Shown here: positions 16,891-24,817 of the stretch, one piece after another | How the letters are laid out: each line of letters begins with the position of its first letter | Position numbering within the stretch: position 1 is the stretch's first letter | NCBI GenBank assembly: GCA_016839905.1 | Contig: JAEOTJ010000379.1 | Span: 1 to 26,740, forward strand | DNA length: 26,740 nucleotides | Direction: 5' to 3' | Source of the DNA: Promethearchaeota archaeon | GTDB taxonomy: Archaea > Asgardarchaeota > Lokiarchaeia > Sigynarchaeales > SOKP01 | Notes under the pieces: model-generated | What the model was told of the DNA's origin: nothing | The model's input: only the letters and a program-made list of their open reading frames with translations | Databases searched by the model: none | Position numbers and translations under genes: made by a program

Positions 16891-18030
16891 ATGATCGACA
16901 TAAATACGGCACTAAAAATTAAAACGGAATTATTATGTAAAGGTGTTTATTTAGATGAAAATCTAATTGATCATTACAAAAATCAAGGTATAGAGATCAA
17001 TTTTGGTCGTAGGGGTGGCGCAGGACCAAGTGGAGGTAGGTATTTTTTATTAGAAGATGATAAAACTCTAGTCAATGTAGCACTTTGGGAAGATCCTAAA
17101 AAAACAAAATTAGTTTTAAAAGAATATATCAATGGATACTTTAAAGTTTATGATACTAATCAGCAAGGCATTTTTTGTAAGCTAAAATTAATAAATTTGC
17201 CTAATTTCTACAATCTTAAAACTTCAGATGGTACTTTAATGAAAAAGATTGCATTAGTCCATGGGATTAATTGCTTAGCAACTACAATATACCAAAAATG
17301 TAAATATTGGGCTTGTGGAGAAGCTTGCAAATTCTGTGGTATTGAATTGAGTTTAGATTCAGGATCAACCATTTTAGAAAAAAATTCTCAACAAATATCT
17401 GATGTTATATATGAAGCTAAGGATGAAGGAAGATGTGCTCACATGACTCTAACAAGTGGCACTTTAGAAGGTAATGATAAAGGAGCAATTAAATATATTT
17501 CACTTTTAAAAGATATAAGATTAATTCATCCAGACATACCAATTCACGTTCAAATTGAGCCAATTGAAGATTTGGAATACATAAACAAACTAAAAGAAGC
17601 TGGAGCAGATACAATTGGGATTCATATAGAGATTGTGGATGAAATATTAAGATCAATTATCACTCCAGGAAAATCGAAGATACATTATAAAATATTTGAA
17701 GATAATTGGAAGCACGCAATTGATGTTTTTGGCAAGAATCAAGTTGATACTTATTTATTGACTGGATTCGGAGAATCTCGATATGATTTTATAGAAGATA
17801 TCGAAAAAATAATTTCAATAGGAATTATCCCCTATATAACACCAGTTCGAGCAGTACCTGGAAATCCTTCCACAGTAATGCCTGTTATGAACTATAATGC
17901 GTTATTAGAAATATATCAATATGCAGCAAAAATGATGAAAGAATATGGGGTTAATCCGTTAGAAAATAAAGCAGGTTGCGTGAGATGTGGAGGGTGTTCT
18001 GCAATTAAAGAAGCTTATTTAACAATTTAG
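16891..18030 (+). CDS. Radical SAM protein, MSMEG_0568 family
   Basis: 379 residues. Family hallmarks: GRRGGAGPSGG (39-49), KIALVHGINCLATTIYQ, then an unusual cluster motif C137-x8-C146-x2-C149 (KYWACGEACKFCG) instead of the common CxxxCxxC, and a C-terminal CVRCGGCSA (C363, C366, C369). This matches the MSMEG_0568-type radical SAM proteins that usually occur with a nitrilase, an N-acetyltransferase and a flavoprotein in the bacterial 'Nit1' nitrogen-starvation cluster. None of those partners is in this window. Radical SAM enzymes use [4Fe-4S] and S-adenosylmethionine to make a 5'-deoxyadenosyl radical; the substrate is unknown. ATG at 16891. The stop overlaps the convergent neighbour's stop within TTAG at 18027-18030. 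Confidence 0.85.
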   Translation: MIDINTALKIKTELLCKGVYLDENLIDHYKNQGIEINFGRRGGAGPSGGRYFLLEDDKTLVNVALWEDPKKTKLVLKEYINGYFKVYDTNQQGIFCKLKLINLPNFYNLKTSDGTLMKKIALVHGINCLATTIYQKCKYWACGEACKFCGIELSLDSGSTILEKNSQQISDVIYEAKDEGRCAHMTLTSGTLEGNDKGAIKYISLLKDIRLIHPDIPIHVQIEPIEDLEYINKLKEAGADTIGIHIEIVDEILRSIITPGKSKIHYKIFEDNWKHAIDVFGKNQVDTYLLTGFGESRYDFIEDIEKIISIGIIPYITPVRAVPGNPSTVMPVMNYNALLEIYQYAAKMMKEYGVNPLENKAGCVRCGGCSAIKEAYLTI

Positions 18031-19382
18031 ATCTCTTCCAATCGAATGTTTATTCTATAGTTATATTCATCTAATTTTTGATAATTATTATCTTCTTTTA
18101 TTTTAACAATTTCAATTGATCTAACAACTCTTTTAATTGATCTTTTAATTAAACCTGTTAAAATACCTTTTATTAAAATGATATATGAATCTTTGTGGAA
18201 TTCCTTATGGAAATTGATTTTAACAATTAATAAATTCTCTTCTTTCTCATAAAGATCTATTTCTAAATTTCCAAACCCAAATAATGCTAACTGTCGTATT
18301 GTAGCTTTTAATAAATCTAGATCATTTAAGAAATATAATGCTTTTGTTGTTATTGTTAATTTCCTCCCAATTAATTGTCCTTTTTCATGAATTTCTTTTT
18401 CTCCGGCTTCTAATGATAAATTTAAAGGCATTTGTAAAAGCACGTTGAAATAATTAACTGGAGCAATTAAAAATGGAGCATCAGCTATGTATAACGAGCC
18501 TTTTTTATATTGAAGCAGATTTCTAAATGTTTCAAAACTAGTTAAAAAAGCACCACGAATTAGAAAATCATAACGATTTAGTTTTCGATTAAATTCAATA
18601 ATATAGGGTTCTGATTTAATATCATAGTTGGTTCCGGCATGTTTTAGAATTTTTATTTGATACTCCGTTAATTCTCCAATATTTTTAACGTCTAGATCAC
18701 ATACTAAATGGCAAAGAGATTGAATTTTTGCTTTAAGTTCTAAAGAGATAATATCTTTTTGCATTAATACAATTTGGACATAATTGCTTTTAGATGCATC
18801 AATTAAATTATTATATAAAATATCTAAGGTTGATGTATCTAATTTTAATAAAAATGGATTTAATGATAAATAGATGATAATTTTTTCAGATAATTCATCT
18901 CCAGATTTCTCTATTGCATTAATCATCTGATTTATTGCTGTTGCAATTTTTAACTGAATTTCATGTTTATCTTCCATAATAGTAATATTTTGCTCACTTA
19001 ACTTGACTAAATCAAGGATGTATAAGCTTTCACTAAATTCTAAACCTCGATTGGTATGTTGATTGGTTTGTTCTTCTTTCATCTTATCTGCATAAAGATT
19101 ACTAAAAGTTTTTAGCCTCTCAACTAAATATTTGGAAACTGGATCAGAAAAAATAATTAAAACCTTATTTGAAAGATTTAAATTTGCTCTAGCTATGCAA
19201 TAAGTTAAAATATCTCCTCCACATCCTATAGATTCTTGAATTAAATTTAGGGAAGCAGGCTTAAAACCCCCTCCAATCATATCATCTAACTCTCTAATTC
19301 CAGAGGAAATCATTTTCTTCTTGAATTCTTCAATCAAAAGAGTTTCGTCTCCTAACTCTTTCTTAACATTTTTAAATGCCAT
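18027..19382 (-). CDS. Degenerate RecA/KaiC-fold protein with possible V4R-like C-terminus
   Basis: 451 residues. The N-terminus reads like the KaiC/Rad55 family (SSGIRELDDMIGGGFKPASLNLI), but the P-loop is ESIGCGGDIL with no GKT/S, so nucleotide binding is probably lost. The Walker B strand is also weak (IIIYLSLNP). From about residue 280 a second domain follows, with helix-rich LLQMPLNLSLEAGEKEIHEKG, then ATIRQLALFGFGNLEIDLYEKEENL and ILIKGILTGLIKRSIKRVVRSIEIV. The order resembles V4R domains, which are related to the TRAPP Bet3 fold; this part is a tentative pattern match and lacks the cysteines of ligand-binding V4R proteins. It is co-directional with, and 18 nt after, the Rab-like GTPase gene, so the two are probably co-transcribed and may act together. 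Confidence 0.6.
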   Translation of the reverse strand: MAFKNVKKELGDETLLIEEFKKKMISSGIRELDDMIGGGFKPASLNLIQESIGCGGDILTYCIARANLNLSNKVLIIFSDPVSKYLVERLKTFSNLYADKMKEEQTNQHTNRGLEFSESLYILDLVKLSEQNITIMEDKHEIQLKIATAINQMINAIEKSGDELSEKIIIYLSLNPFLLKLDTSTLDILYNNLIDASKSNYVQIVLMQKDIISLELKAKIQSLCHLVCDLDVKNIGELTEYQIKILKHAGTNYDIKSEPYIIEFNRKLNRYDFLIRGAFLTSFETFRNLLQYKKGSLYIADAPFLIAPVNYFNVLLQMPLNLSLEAGEKEIHEKGQLIGRKLTITTKALYFLNDLDLLKATIRQLALFGFGNLEIDLYEKEENLLIVKINFHKEFHKDSYIILIKGILTGLIKRSIKRVVRSIEIVKIKEDNNYQKLDEYNYRINIRLEEI

Positions 19383-19400
19383 TTTTTTTATCTCTTTATA

Positions 19401-19973
19401 TTATTTATTTTTATTTTTTCTAACTTCTTTAATCATTTTTTTTGAAATTAGATTAAATGCTTCTTTCATTCCGTTTCCTGTTTTAGCAGAAGTATAAATT
19501 ATTGGTATTGGGTAATTATATTGATTTTTTATGAACCTATTTGCTCTTTCTTTTAATCCATCATCAAAATTTAAGTCAATTTTATTCCCTATTATGAGAA
19601 GTGGTATTTTTAATAAATCATCTAATTCCAATGAATGCATTAATTCAGTTATCCAATCATCTATATGAATCAATGAACTTTTATTGGTAACATCAAAAAG
19701 AATAAATGCTCCATTTGAACCTTTAATATAATTACTTCTAATACTCTGAAAAAGACTCTGCCCCCCTATATCCCATAATTGAAGAACTGCTTTTGTTAAA
19801 GTTCCATCTTCCAATTTTAGTTCAAAATCCCTAGTTAAAAATTCCACGCCAATGGTAGATAAGTACAATTCTTCAAAAAAGCCTTTACAATAGTGATGAA
19901 TAAGAGATGTTTTACCAACTGATGGGTCTCCTAATACACACACCTTGAATTTATAATTATCCACTTTTTCCAT
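19401..19973 (-). CDS. Rab/Ras-like small GTPase
   Basis: 190 residues with all five G motifs: GDPSVGKT (15-22), switch I T40 in STIGVEF (Rab-like PTIGVDF pattern), WDIGGQ (67-72), NKID (130-133) and TSAK (161-164). Q72 is at the position of the catalytic glutamine of Ras (Q61). The G3 box WDIGGQ is closer to Arf (WDLGGQ) than to Rab (WDTAGQ), while switch I is Rab-like. The C-terminus ends in a lysine-rich tail with no cysteine, so no prenylation site. Eukaryote-like small GTPases are abundant in Asgard archaea and this supports that placement. ATG 19973 is the only good start. It is the first gene of a pair with the KaiC-fold protein. Confidence 0.93.
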   Translation of the reverse strand: MEKVDNYKFKVCVLGDPSVGKTSLIHHYCKGFFEELYLSTIGVEFLTRDFELKLEDGTLTKAVLQLWDIGGQSLFQSIRSNYIKGSNGAFILFDVTNKSSLIHIDDWITELMHSLELDDLLKIPLLIIGNKIDLNFDDGLKERANRFIKNQYNYPIPIIYTSAKTGNGMKEAFNLISKKMIKEVRKNKNK

Positions 19974-20041
19974 TACAAATTTGATATTTTATTATTAAAA
20001 ATTTAATATTTAACATAGATAATAAAAGTTAAGTATTTTGG

Positions 20042-20071
20042 GCTATTATTTAATGTGCTATTATTTAATGT
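20042..20071 (+). repeat. Two tandem copies of a 15-bp repeat before the mutase gene
   Basis: The unit GCTATTATTTAATGT occurs twice in direct, perfect tandem, ending 11 nt before the ATG at 20083. It could be an operator or a duplication by slippage. In-frame translation through it from TTG 20038 gives a low-complexity YYLM repeat that does not belong to the mutase family. Confidence 0.7.
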
Positions 20072-20082
20072 GGTCTTTTTAT

Positions 20083-21747
20083 ATGACGGAAATTGAAAAA
20101 ATAGAAAAGGAAAAGAAAGAATGGGAGAATAATTGTTTAAAAGAAGGAGCCAAAAATGAGAGGCAACAGTATTTTAAAAATTTATCAGATATTAAAATAA
20201 AAAGATTATATACTCCTAAAGATATACAAGAATTAGATTATAATCAAGATTTAGGATTCCCTGGACAATATCCTTTTACTAGAGGGGTTTATTCTAATAT
20301 GTACAGAGGTAGGCTCTGGACAATGAGACAATTCTCAGGTTTTGGAACAGCTGAACAAACAAATGAAAGATATAAATTTCTTTTACAATATGGTCAGACA
20401 GGGTTAAGCGTGGCGTTTAGCCTCCATACAATTTATGGTTTAGAAGCAGATGATGAGAAATCTCTTGGTGAAATAGGAAAAGAAGGAGTTTCAATAGATA
20501 CCTTAAAAGATATGGAAAACTTATTTAATGGGATAGATCTCTCAAAAATAAGTACTTCAATGACAATTAACGCCCCTGCAGCAATTCTTCTTGCCATGTA
20601 CATTGTTGTAGCTGAAAAACAAGGACATTCACCAAATCAATTAAGAGGGACAATTCAGAATGACATTTTAAAGGAATATATCGCCCAAAAATCTTGGGTT
20701 TTTCCTCCAGAACCCTCAATGCGTTTAATAATAGATACGATAGAATATTGTACTAAAAATGTGCCTCAATGGTATACTATTTCCATAAGTGGATATCATA
20801 TCCGCGAGGCAGGTTCTACAGCAGTACAAGAATTAGCTTTTACTTTAGCGGATGGTTTTGCATATGTTGAAGCAGCAAAAAAAAGGGGACTAGATGTGGA
20901 TAATTTTGCCCTTAGATTATCTTTCTTTTTTAATTCTCATAACAATTTTTTTGAAGAAATTTGTAAATATCGAGCTGCTAGACGAATTTGGGCTAAAAAA
21001 ATGAAAAACAAATATGGTGCTAAAAAGCCTGAATCCTTAAGATTACGATTTCATACTCAAACTGCAGGCGTTACATTGACCGCTCAAGAAGTAGAGCTTA
21101 ACATTGTAAGAGTCACCCTTCAAGGATTAGCCGCAATTTTGGGTGGAACACAATCCTTACATACTAATTCTTTTGATGAAGCTTTATGTCTTCCTACTGA
21201 AAAAAGTGCCAGAATTGCTCTAAGAACACAACAAATTATTGCTCATGAATCTGGAGTTACTGATACAATTGATCCATTGGCGGGTTCTTATTATATTGAA
21301 TGGCTCACGAATAAAATGGAACAAGAAGCTGAGAACTATTTTGAGAAGATTGAAGAATTGGGTGGCGTGATCCCTGCTATAAAGGCTAATTTCTTCCAGA
21401 AGGAAATTGCTAATGCATCTTATAAATATCAGCAAGAAATAGAAAAACAAGAGAGAACTATAGTTGGAGTTAATGAATTTAAATTAAGAGAAGCATGTAC
21501 CACTCCGATATTAAAAATAGACGAGGAAGTTACTAAAGACCAAATTCGTAATTTAAAAAAAATAAAAGATGAAAGAGATGAAGAGAAAGTAAGAGAAGCA
21601 TTAGAAAAACTCAAAAATGCAGCAAGAGGTACAGAAAATTTAATGTCATATATTATTGATGCTGTTAGAGAATATGCTTCCATCGGAGAAATTATGTCAG
21701 CATTAAAAGAAATATTTGGAATATATATAGAAGATTCAATTTTTTAG
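20083..21747 (+). CDS. B12-dependent acyl-CoA mutase large subunit, isobutyryl-CoA mutase-like pocket
   Basis: 554 residues, matching the catalytic TIM-barrel subunit of methylmalonyl-CoA/isobutyryl-CoA mutases: YPFTRGVYSNMYRGRLWTMR (63-82), SMTINAPAAILLAMY, GTIQNDILKEYIAQKSW (189-205), SISGYHIREAG with the conserved H239, HTQTAGVTLTAQ and GGTQSLHTNS. Y70 matches Tyr89 of methylmalonyl-CoA mutase, but the position of the carboxylate-binding Arg207 is Q202, as in isobutyryl-CoA and 2-hydroxyisobutyryl-CoA mutases. The usual FDLPT loop is FSLHT (S113, H115). A methylmalonyl-CoA substrate is therefore unlikely. The B12 domain is a separate gene 13 nt downstream, as is usual in archaea. ATG 20083 is preferred over TTG 20038, which runs through a tandem repeat. 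Adenosylcobalamin enzyme, cytosolic. Confidence 0.92.
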   Translation: MTEIEKIEKEKKEWENNCLKEGAKNERQQYFKNLSDIKIKRLYTPKDIQELDYNQDLGFPGQYPFTRGVYSNMYRGRLWTMRQFSGFGTAEQTNERYKFLLQYGQTGLSVAFSLHTIYGLEADDEKSLGEIGKEGVSIDTLKDMENLFNGIDLSKISTSMTINAPAAILLAMYIVVAEKQGHSPNQLRGTIQNDILKEYIAQKSWVFPPEPSMRLIIDTIEYCTKNVPQWYTISISGYHIREAGSTAVQELAFTLADGFAYVEAAKKRGLDVDNFALRLSFFFNSHNNFFEEICKYRAARRIWAKKMKNKYGAKKPESLRLRFHTQTAGVTLTAQEVELNIVRVTLQGLAAILGGTQSLHTNSFDEALCLPTEKSARIALRTQQIIAHESGVTDTIDPLAGSYYIEWLTNKMEQEAENYFEKIEELGGVIPAIKANFFQKEIANASYKYQQEIEKQERTIVGVNEFKLREACTTPILKIDEEVTKDQIRNLKKIKDERDEEKVREALEKLKNAARGTENLMSYIIDAVREYASIGEIMSALKEIFGIYIEDSIF

Positions 21748-21760
21748 GAGAGAATATTTA

Positions 21761-22162
21761 ATGATAGAGAAAAGAAGAATAAAAGTATTAGTATGCAAAC
21801 CAGGGCTGGATGGTCATGATCGCGGGGCGAAGGTCCTCGCGAGAGCTCTTCGCGATGCTGGAATGGAAGTAATTTATACGGGTATTCATCAAACGCCTGA
21901 TGATGTTGTTAATACGGTTATACAAGAAGACCCAGATGTGGTTATGCTCAGCATGTTGAGTGGATCGCATAATTCTATTTGCCCAGTAATAATGGAAAAA
22001 TTAAAGGAACATGACATAGACGATGTACTCGTTGCTGTCGGCGGGATTATTCCAGATGAAGATAAAGTTTATTTAGAGAAATACGGATTAAAGGGCTTTT
22101 ATGGACCTGGTACGGAATTAAAAACTATTGTTGAATTTGTTAAAAACAATTTAAAAAGATAA
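21761..22162 (+). CDS. Acyl-CoA mutase small subunit, B12-binding domain
   Basis: 133 residues, forming a single cobalamin-binding domain. The signature DxHxxG is present as D17-G-H19-D-R-G22, so the histidine that coordinates cobalt from below is intact. Later HQTPDDVV, SMLSGSH (SxL) and VAVGGIIP complete the family pattern. It pairs with the large subunit immediately upstream (13-nt gap; GGAG spans the upstream stop). Codons 20-40 are unusually GC-rich for this genome. Confidence 0.94.
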   Translation: MIEKRRIKVLVCKPGLDGHDRGAKVLARALRDAGMEVIYTGIHQTPDDVVNTVIQEDPDVVMLSMLSGSHNSICPVIMEKLKEHDIDDVLVAVGGIIPDEDKVYLEKYGLKGFYGPGTELKTIVEFVKNNLKR

Positions 22163-22169
22163 TAACATA

Positions 22170-23162
22170 ATGGATTATTCTATTTTAATTAAACAGTTAT
22201 TAGAAGGTAACACACGGGCAGCAGCACGTTTAATTACATTAGTTGAGAATGATATAGAAGCCGCTGAAATCATAATTAATTCAATTTATAAAAGTACAGG
22301 TAAAGCACACATATTAGGTATTACAGGAGCACCAGGAAGTGGAAAATCTACCTTTATTTCAACATTAACAAAAATATTAATTGATCAAGGAAATAAAATT
22401 GGAATTATTTGTGTAGATCCTACCTCTCCCCTCACTGGTGGGGCCTTACTTGGAGATAGAATACGAATGAAACAACATTTTAATCTTGAAAATGTGTTCA
22501 TAAGGAGCATGGCAAATAGAGGGCAATTAGGAGGATTAGCCAGAGCCACTGAAGATGTCATAAAAATTCTAGATGCTTATGGGTGTGATATAATTATAGT
22601 AGAAACCGTTGGTGTTGGACAATCTGAGGTGGATATCTTCAAGTCTGCTGAAACTGTTGTAGTTTTATTGGTCCCTGGTTTAGGAGATGATATTCAAGCA
22701 ATTAAAGCGGGTATAATGGAAATTACAGATATTTTTGTAGTAAATAAAATGGATTTTCCCGGAGCAGATAGAAAAGTCTCTGATATAATGCAAATGTTAG
22801 AAATGAAAATGAATTTCAAGTATGAATCTCAAGATATTAACGAAAACCTTACAAAGGTAAAGAAATGGACTCCTGAAATCGTTAAGGTAAATTCTATGAC
22901 GGGAGAAAATTTCAAGATTTTATTGAATATAATAACCAAACACCAAGATTTTTTAAATGAAACTGGAATAATAAATAATTGTCTTCAAAATCGAATTAAA
23001 AGTGAGACTCTACAAATTTTAAAGCATAAGCTATCAAAGAAAATTGAGACATTAATAAATACAGATAAAAATATTGAGAATTTTATCAAACAAGTAATGG
23101 AAAAGGAGCTTGATCCTTATTCAATGGCAAACCTTATCATAAAGATGCTTAAAATTGAATAG
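22170..23162 (+). CDS. meaB: MeaB/ArgK-type GTPase chaperone of B12 mutase
   Basis: 330 residues. Walker A GAPGSGKS (53-60), CVDPTSP (81-87), the MeaB-specific ETVGVGQSEVD and guanine-specifying NKMD are all present. MeaB uses GTP to gate adenosylcobalamin loading and to protect or exchange damaged cofactor in methylmalonyl-type mutases. It begins 7 nt after the small subunit and so belongs to the same operon. Length is normal for the family (about 310-340). The C-terminal region is lysine-rich and helical, consistent with the dimerisation arm. Confidence 0.95.
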   Translation: MDYSILIKQLLEGNTRAAARLITLVENDIEAAEIIINSIYKSTGKAHILGITGAPGSGKSTFISTLTKILIDQGNKIGIICVDPTSPLTGGALLGDRIRMKQHFNLENVFIRSMANRGQLGGLARATEDVIKILDAYGCDIIIVETVGVGQSEVDIFKSAETVVVLLVPGLGDDIQAIKAGIMEITDIFVVNKMDFPGADRKVSDIMQMLEMKMNFKYESQDINENLTKVKKWTPEIVKVNSMTGENFKILLNIITKHQDFLNETGIINNCLQNRIKSETLQILKHKLSKKIETLINTDKNIENFIKQVMEKELDPYSMANLIIKMLKIE

Positions 23163-23186
23163 AATTAAATATTTTTGTTATTTTTT

Positions 23187-23969
23187 ATGAAATCCGAATT
23201 TTTAATCATTGCAGGAGGAGGAAAATTTGGTTTAAGAGCAATAGATTTTGCTAAAAAACATGAATTTATAACCTTAATAATAGATATTAATCCTAAATGT
23301 CCTGCTTCTAATCTTGTTGATAATATATTTAACGAATTTGAAGAAATTATAGAAGAGTATAAAAGCCTAAAGAAAAAAAAGATTTATCTCTTAAATCAAG
23401 ACATTTCAATAATAAATAATATATTGAAAGACTTGAATGTAGAATATATAGTTCCAGTTGTTCCCATACATCTATTAGCGCTAATTATGAAAAATTTACT
23501 CATAGAACATTCAATTAAAATAAGAGGGAATCAAGCAGAGACTAAAAATTTCATACAAAATGCTAATCCCGACCTTTTATTATCTAATGATATAGAACAA
23601 GGAATTACATGTTTATCTTATGCTAACATAGATGAAAAATGTCCTGAAAATTGCATGGGACCATTTAGTTTTTGCCCAAATTTTAAACGAGAAAAGCCAA
23701 TTACGATTACTAAATATATAAAAGATTATTTTAATATGAGTAACATTCTAAAAATTAAAGAAAATAAGATCACTGAAGTTATTATCATTCTTGAGAGCAT
23801 TCAATTAATGCCAGGTTTAGGAGCTCTTAAAGGAAAAGAAGTAATTGAAGTTATTGAGACAATTAAAAGAAGGATTAGCATGCTAGAAAGCACGAAGTTT
23901 AATTTATTTATCGCAACAACATGTAATTGTCATGGAATTATTAATTTCTTCACAAAAAAACTAAATTAA
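23187..23969 (+). CDS. Unknown protein with Rossmann-like N-terminus and cysteine clusters
   Basis: 260 residues; I do not recognise the family with certainty. It starts with a nucleotide-binding-like strand-loop-helix (FLIIAGGGKFGLRAIDFA, GGGKFG at 10-15) followed by IIDINP with D33 at the end of the second strand, so NAD(P) or another nucleotide could bind. Cysteines are C38, C142, the cluster C152-x3-C156-x6-C163 (CPENCMGPFSFC), and C246/C248 (TTCNCHG) at the end; together they could hold a metal or FeS centre. It lies 24 nt after meaB on the same strand, so co-expression with the acyl-CoA mutase is likely. The ATG at 23187 is preferred over TTG 23175. Confidence 0.75.
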   Translation: MKSEFLIIAGGGKFGLRAIDFAKKHEFITLIIDINPKCPASNLVDNIFNEFEEIIEEYKSLKKKKIYLLNQDISIINNILKDLNVEYIVPVVPIHLLALIMKNLLIEHSIKIRGNQAETKNFIQNANPDLLLSNDIEQGITCLSYANIDEKCPENCMGPFSFCPNFKREKPITITKYIKDYFNMSNILKIKENKITEVIIILESIQLMPGLGALKGKEVIEVIETIKRRISMLESTKFNLFIATTCNCHGIINFFTKKLN

Positions 23970-23971
23970 TC

Positions 23972-24415
23972 TCATCTTGTATATAATCTTGTCCTTAATT
24001 CGTATTGTTTTGGGTGATTAACACAATTTAATTCACAACATGTGGGATAATATGAATAAACTTGAAATTTATTAGTAGGAACTAATAAATATACTAAGGA
24101 ATGAACTAATAAACATGTTTTGCTGATTTCTTCTAATGGCCCGTCACAAAGAACTCTTTTATGTTCTTTTTTGTTAACAAATACACACAATCCTTCATTA
24201 GGATTAAAACCAAATAGATATTGAAACTTTGGAATTTTTAGAGCTTTAGTTGTTTCAACCTTCCTTTCATATTGGATTCTAATTTTATTAAAGGTGAGAG
24301 TAAATAATAAAGCTTTATATGAATCATTTTGGTGATCTTCCTCAGAAACCGCGTGTATTATAAAATCACGAGAAATAGCTTTATCAATTAATTCATCTAA
24401 ATCTTTTAAAATCAT
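23972..24415 (-). CDS. Small protein of unknown function with C-terminal CC..C motif
   Basis: 147 residues from the ATG at 24415; a TTG at 24433 overlapping the upstream stop is an alternative giving 153. The centre is a beta-rich pattern with IPKFQYLFGFNPNEGLCVFV. The end has C-C-x3-C (YYPTCCELNC) followed by VNHPKQY, perhaps a metal site. It follows the small zinc-ribbon gene closely and is convergent with the previous gene (2-nt gap). I know no family for it. Confidence 0.6.
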   Translation of the reverse strand: MILKDLDELIDKAISRDFIIHAVSEEDHQNDSYKALLFTLTFNKIRIQYERKVETTKALKIPKFQYLFGFNPNEGLCVFVNKKEHKRVLCDGPLEEISKTCLLVHSLVYLLVPTNKFQVYSYYPTCCELNCVNHPKQYELRTRLYTR

Positions 24416-24429
24416 TATTCTTTTAAAAA

Positions 24430-24735
24430 TCAATTTTCCTTTTTTGGATCATACCACTCAGAAAAGATTTCTATAATTGTTAAGGGGGTTTTTTTTTGAC
24501 ACTTTTTACATTCTTCACCGTCTATCTTTTTAAAAGTATAATCTCCTGGCTTAAACTCACGAATCAATTCATTTTTACATCTTTTACATTTTATAACCGT
24601 CTTAACTCTTTGAATAAATCTATCTTTCCTACTTAGGACTTCTCCTACATCTGGTATTGGAGGGAAAACTGGCTCATCTTGATTCGTTAAAATTTCGTAT
24701 TCTCTTTTCTTTTTATTAAAAATATATTTCACCAA
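24430..24735 (-). CDS. Small zinc-ribbon protein
   Basis: 101 residues. Two cysteine knuckles, CKRC and CKKC about 24 residues apart, suggest one zinc ribbon. The basic N-terminus (YIFNKKKREYE) precedes a proline-rich VFPPIPDVGE linker. The start is TTG 24735 or GTG 24732; there is no ATG in the frame. The stop overlaps the possible TTG start of the next gene (TTGA). Function unknown; the zinc ribbon could mediate nucleic-acid or protein binding. Confidence 0.6.
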   Translation of the reverse strand: MVKYIFNKKKREYEILTNQDEPVFPPIPDVGEVLSRKDRFIQRVKTVIKCKRCKNELIREFKPGDYTFKKIDGEECKKCQKKTPLTIIEIFSEWYDPKKEN

Positions 24736-24817
24736 ATTGAAAATGTAAGATGTTAAGGCTAGAATAGTTATATTAAAACATAAATTTTTTGATTTTTATC
24801 AATTTTTCTTTTTCTAT

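Noticed and set aside
20038..20082. TTG start giving a 15-residue extension of the mutase
   Set aside because: It translates through a 15-bp tandem repeat into a low-complexity YYLM segment that is absent from the family; the ATG at 20083 fits.
20083..21747. Simple annotation as methylmalonyl-CoA mutase
   Set aside because: The carboxylate-binding arginine is replaced by glutamine, so only the superfamily is supported.
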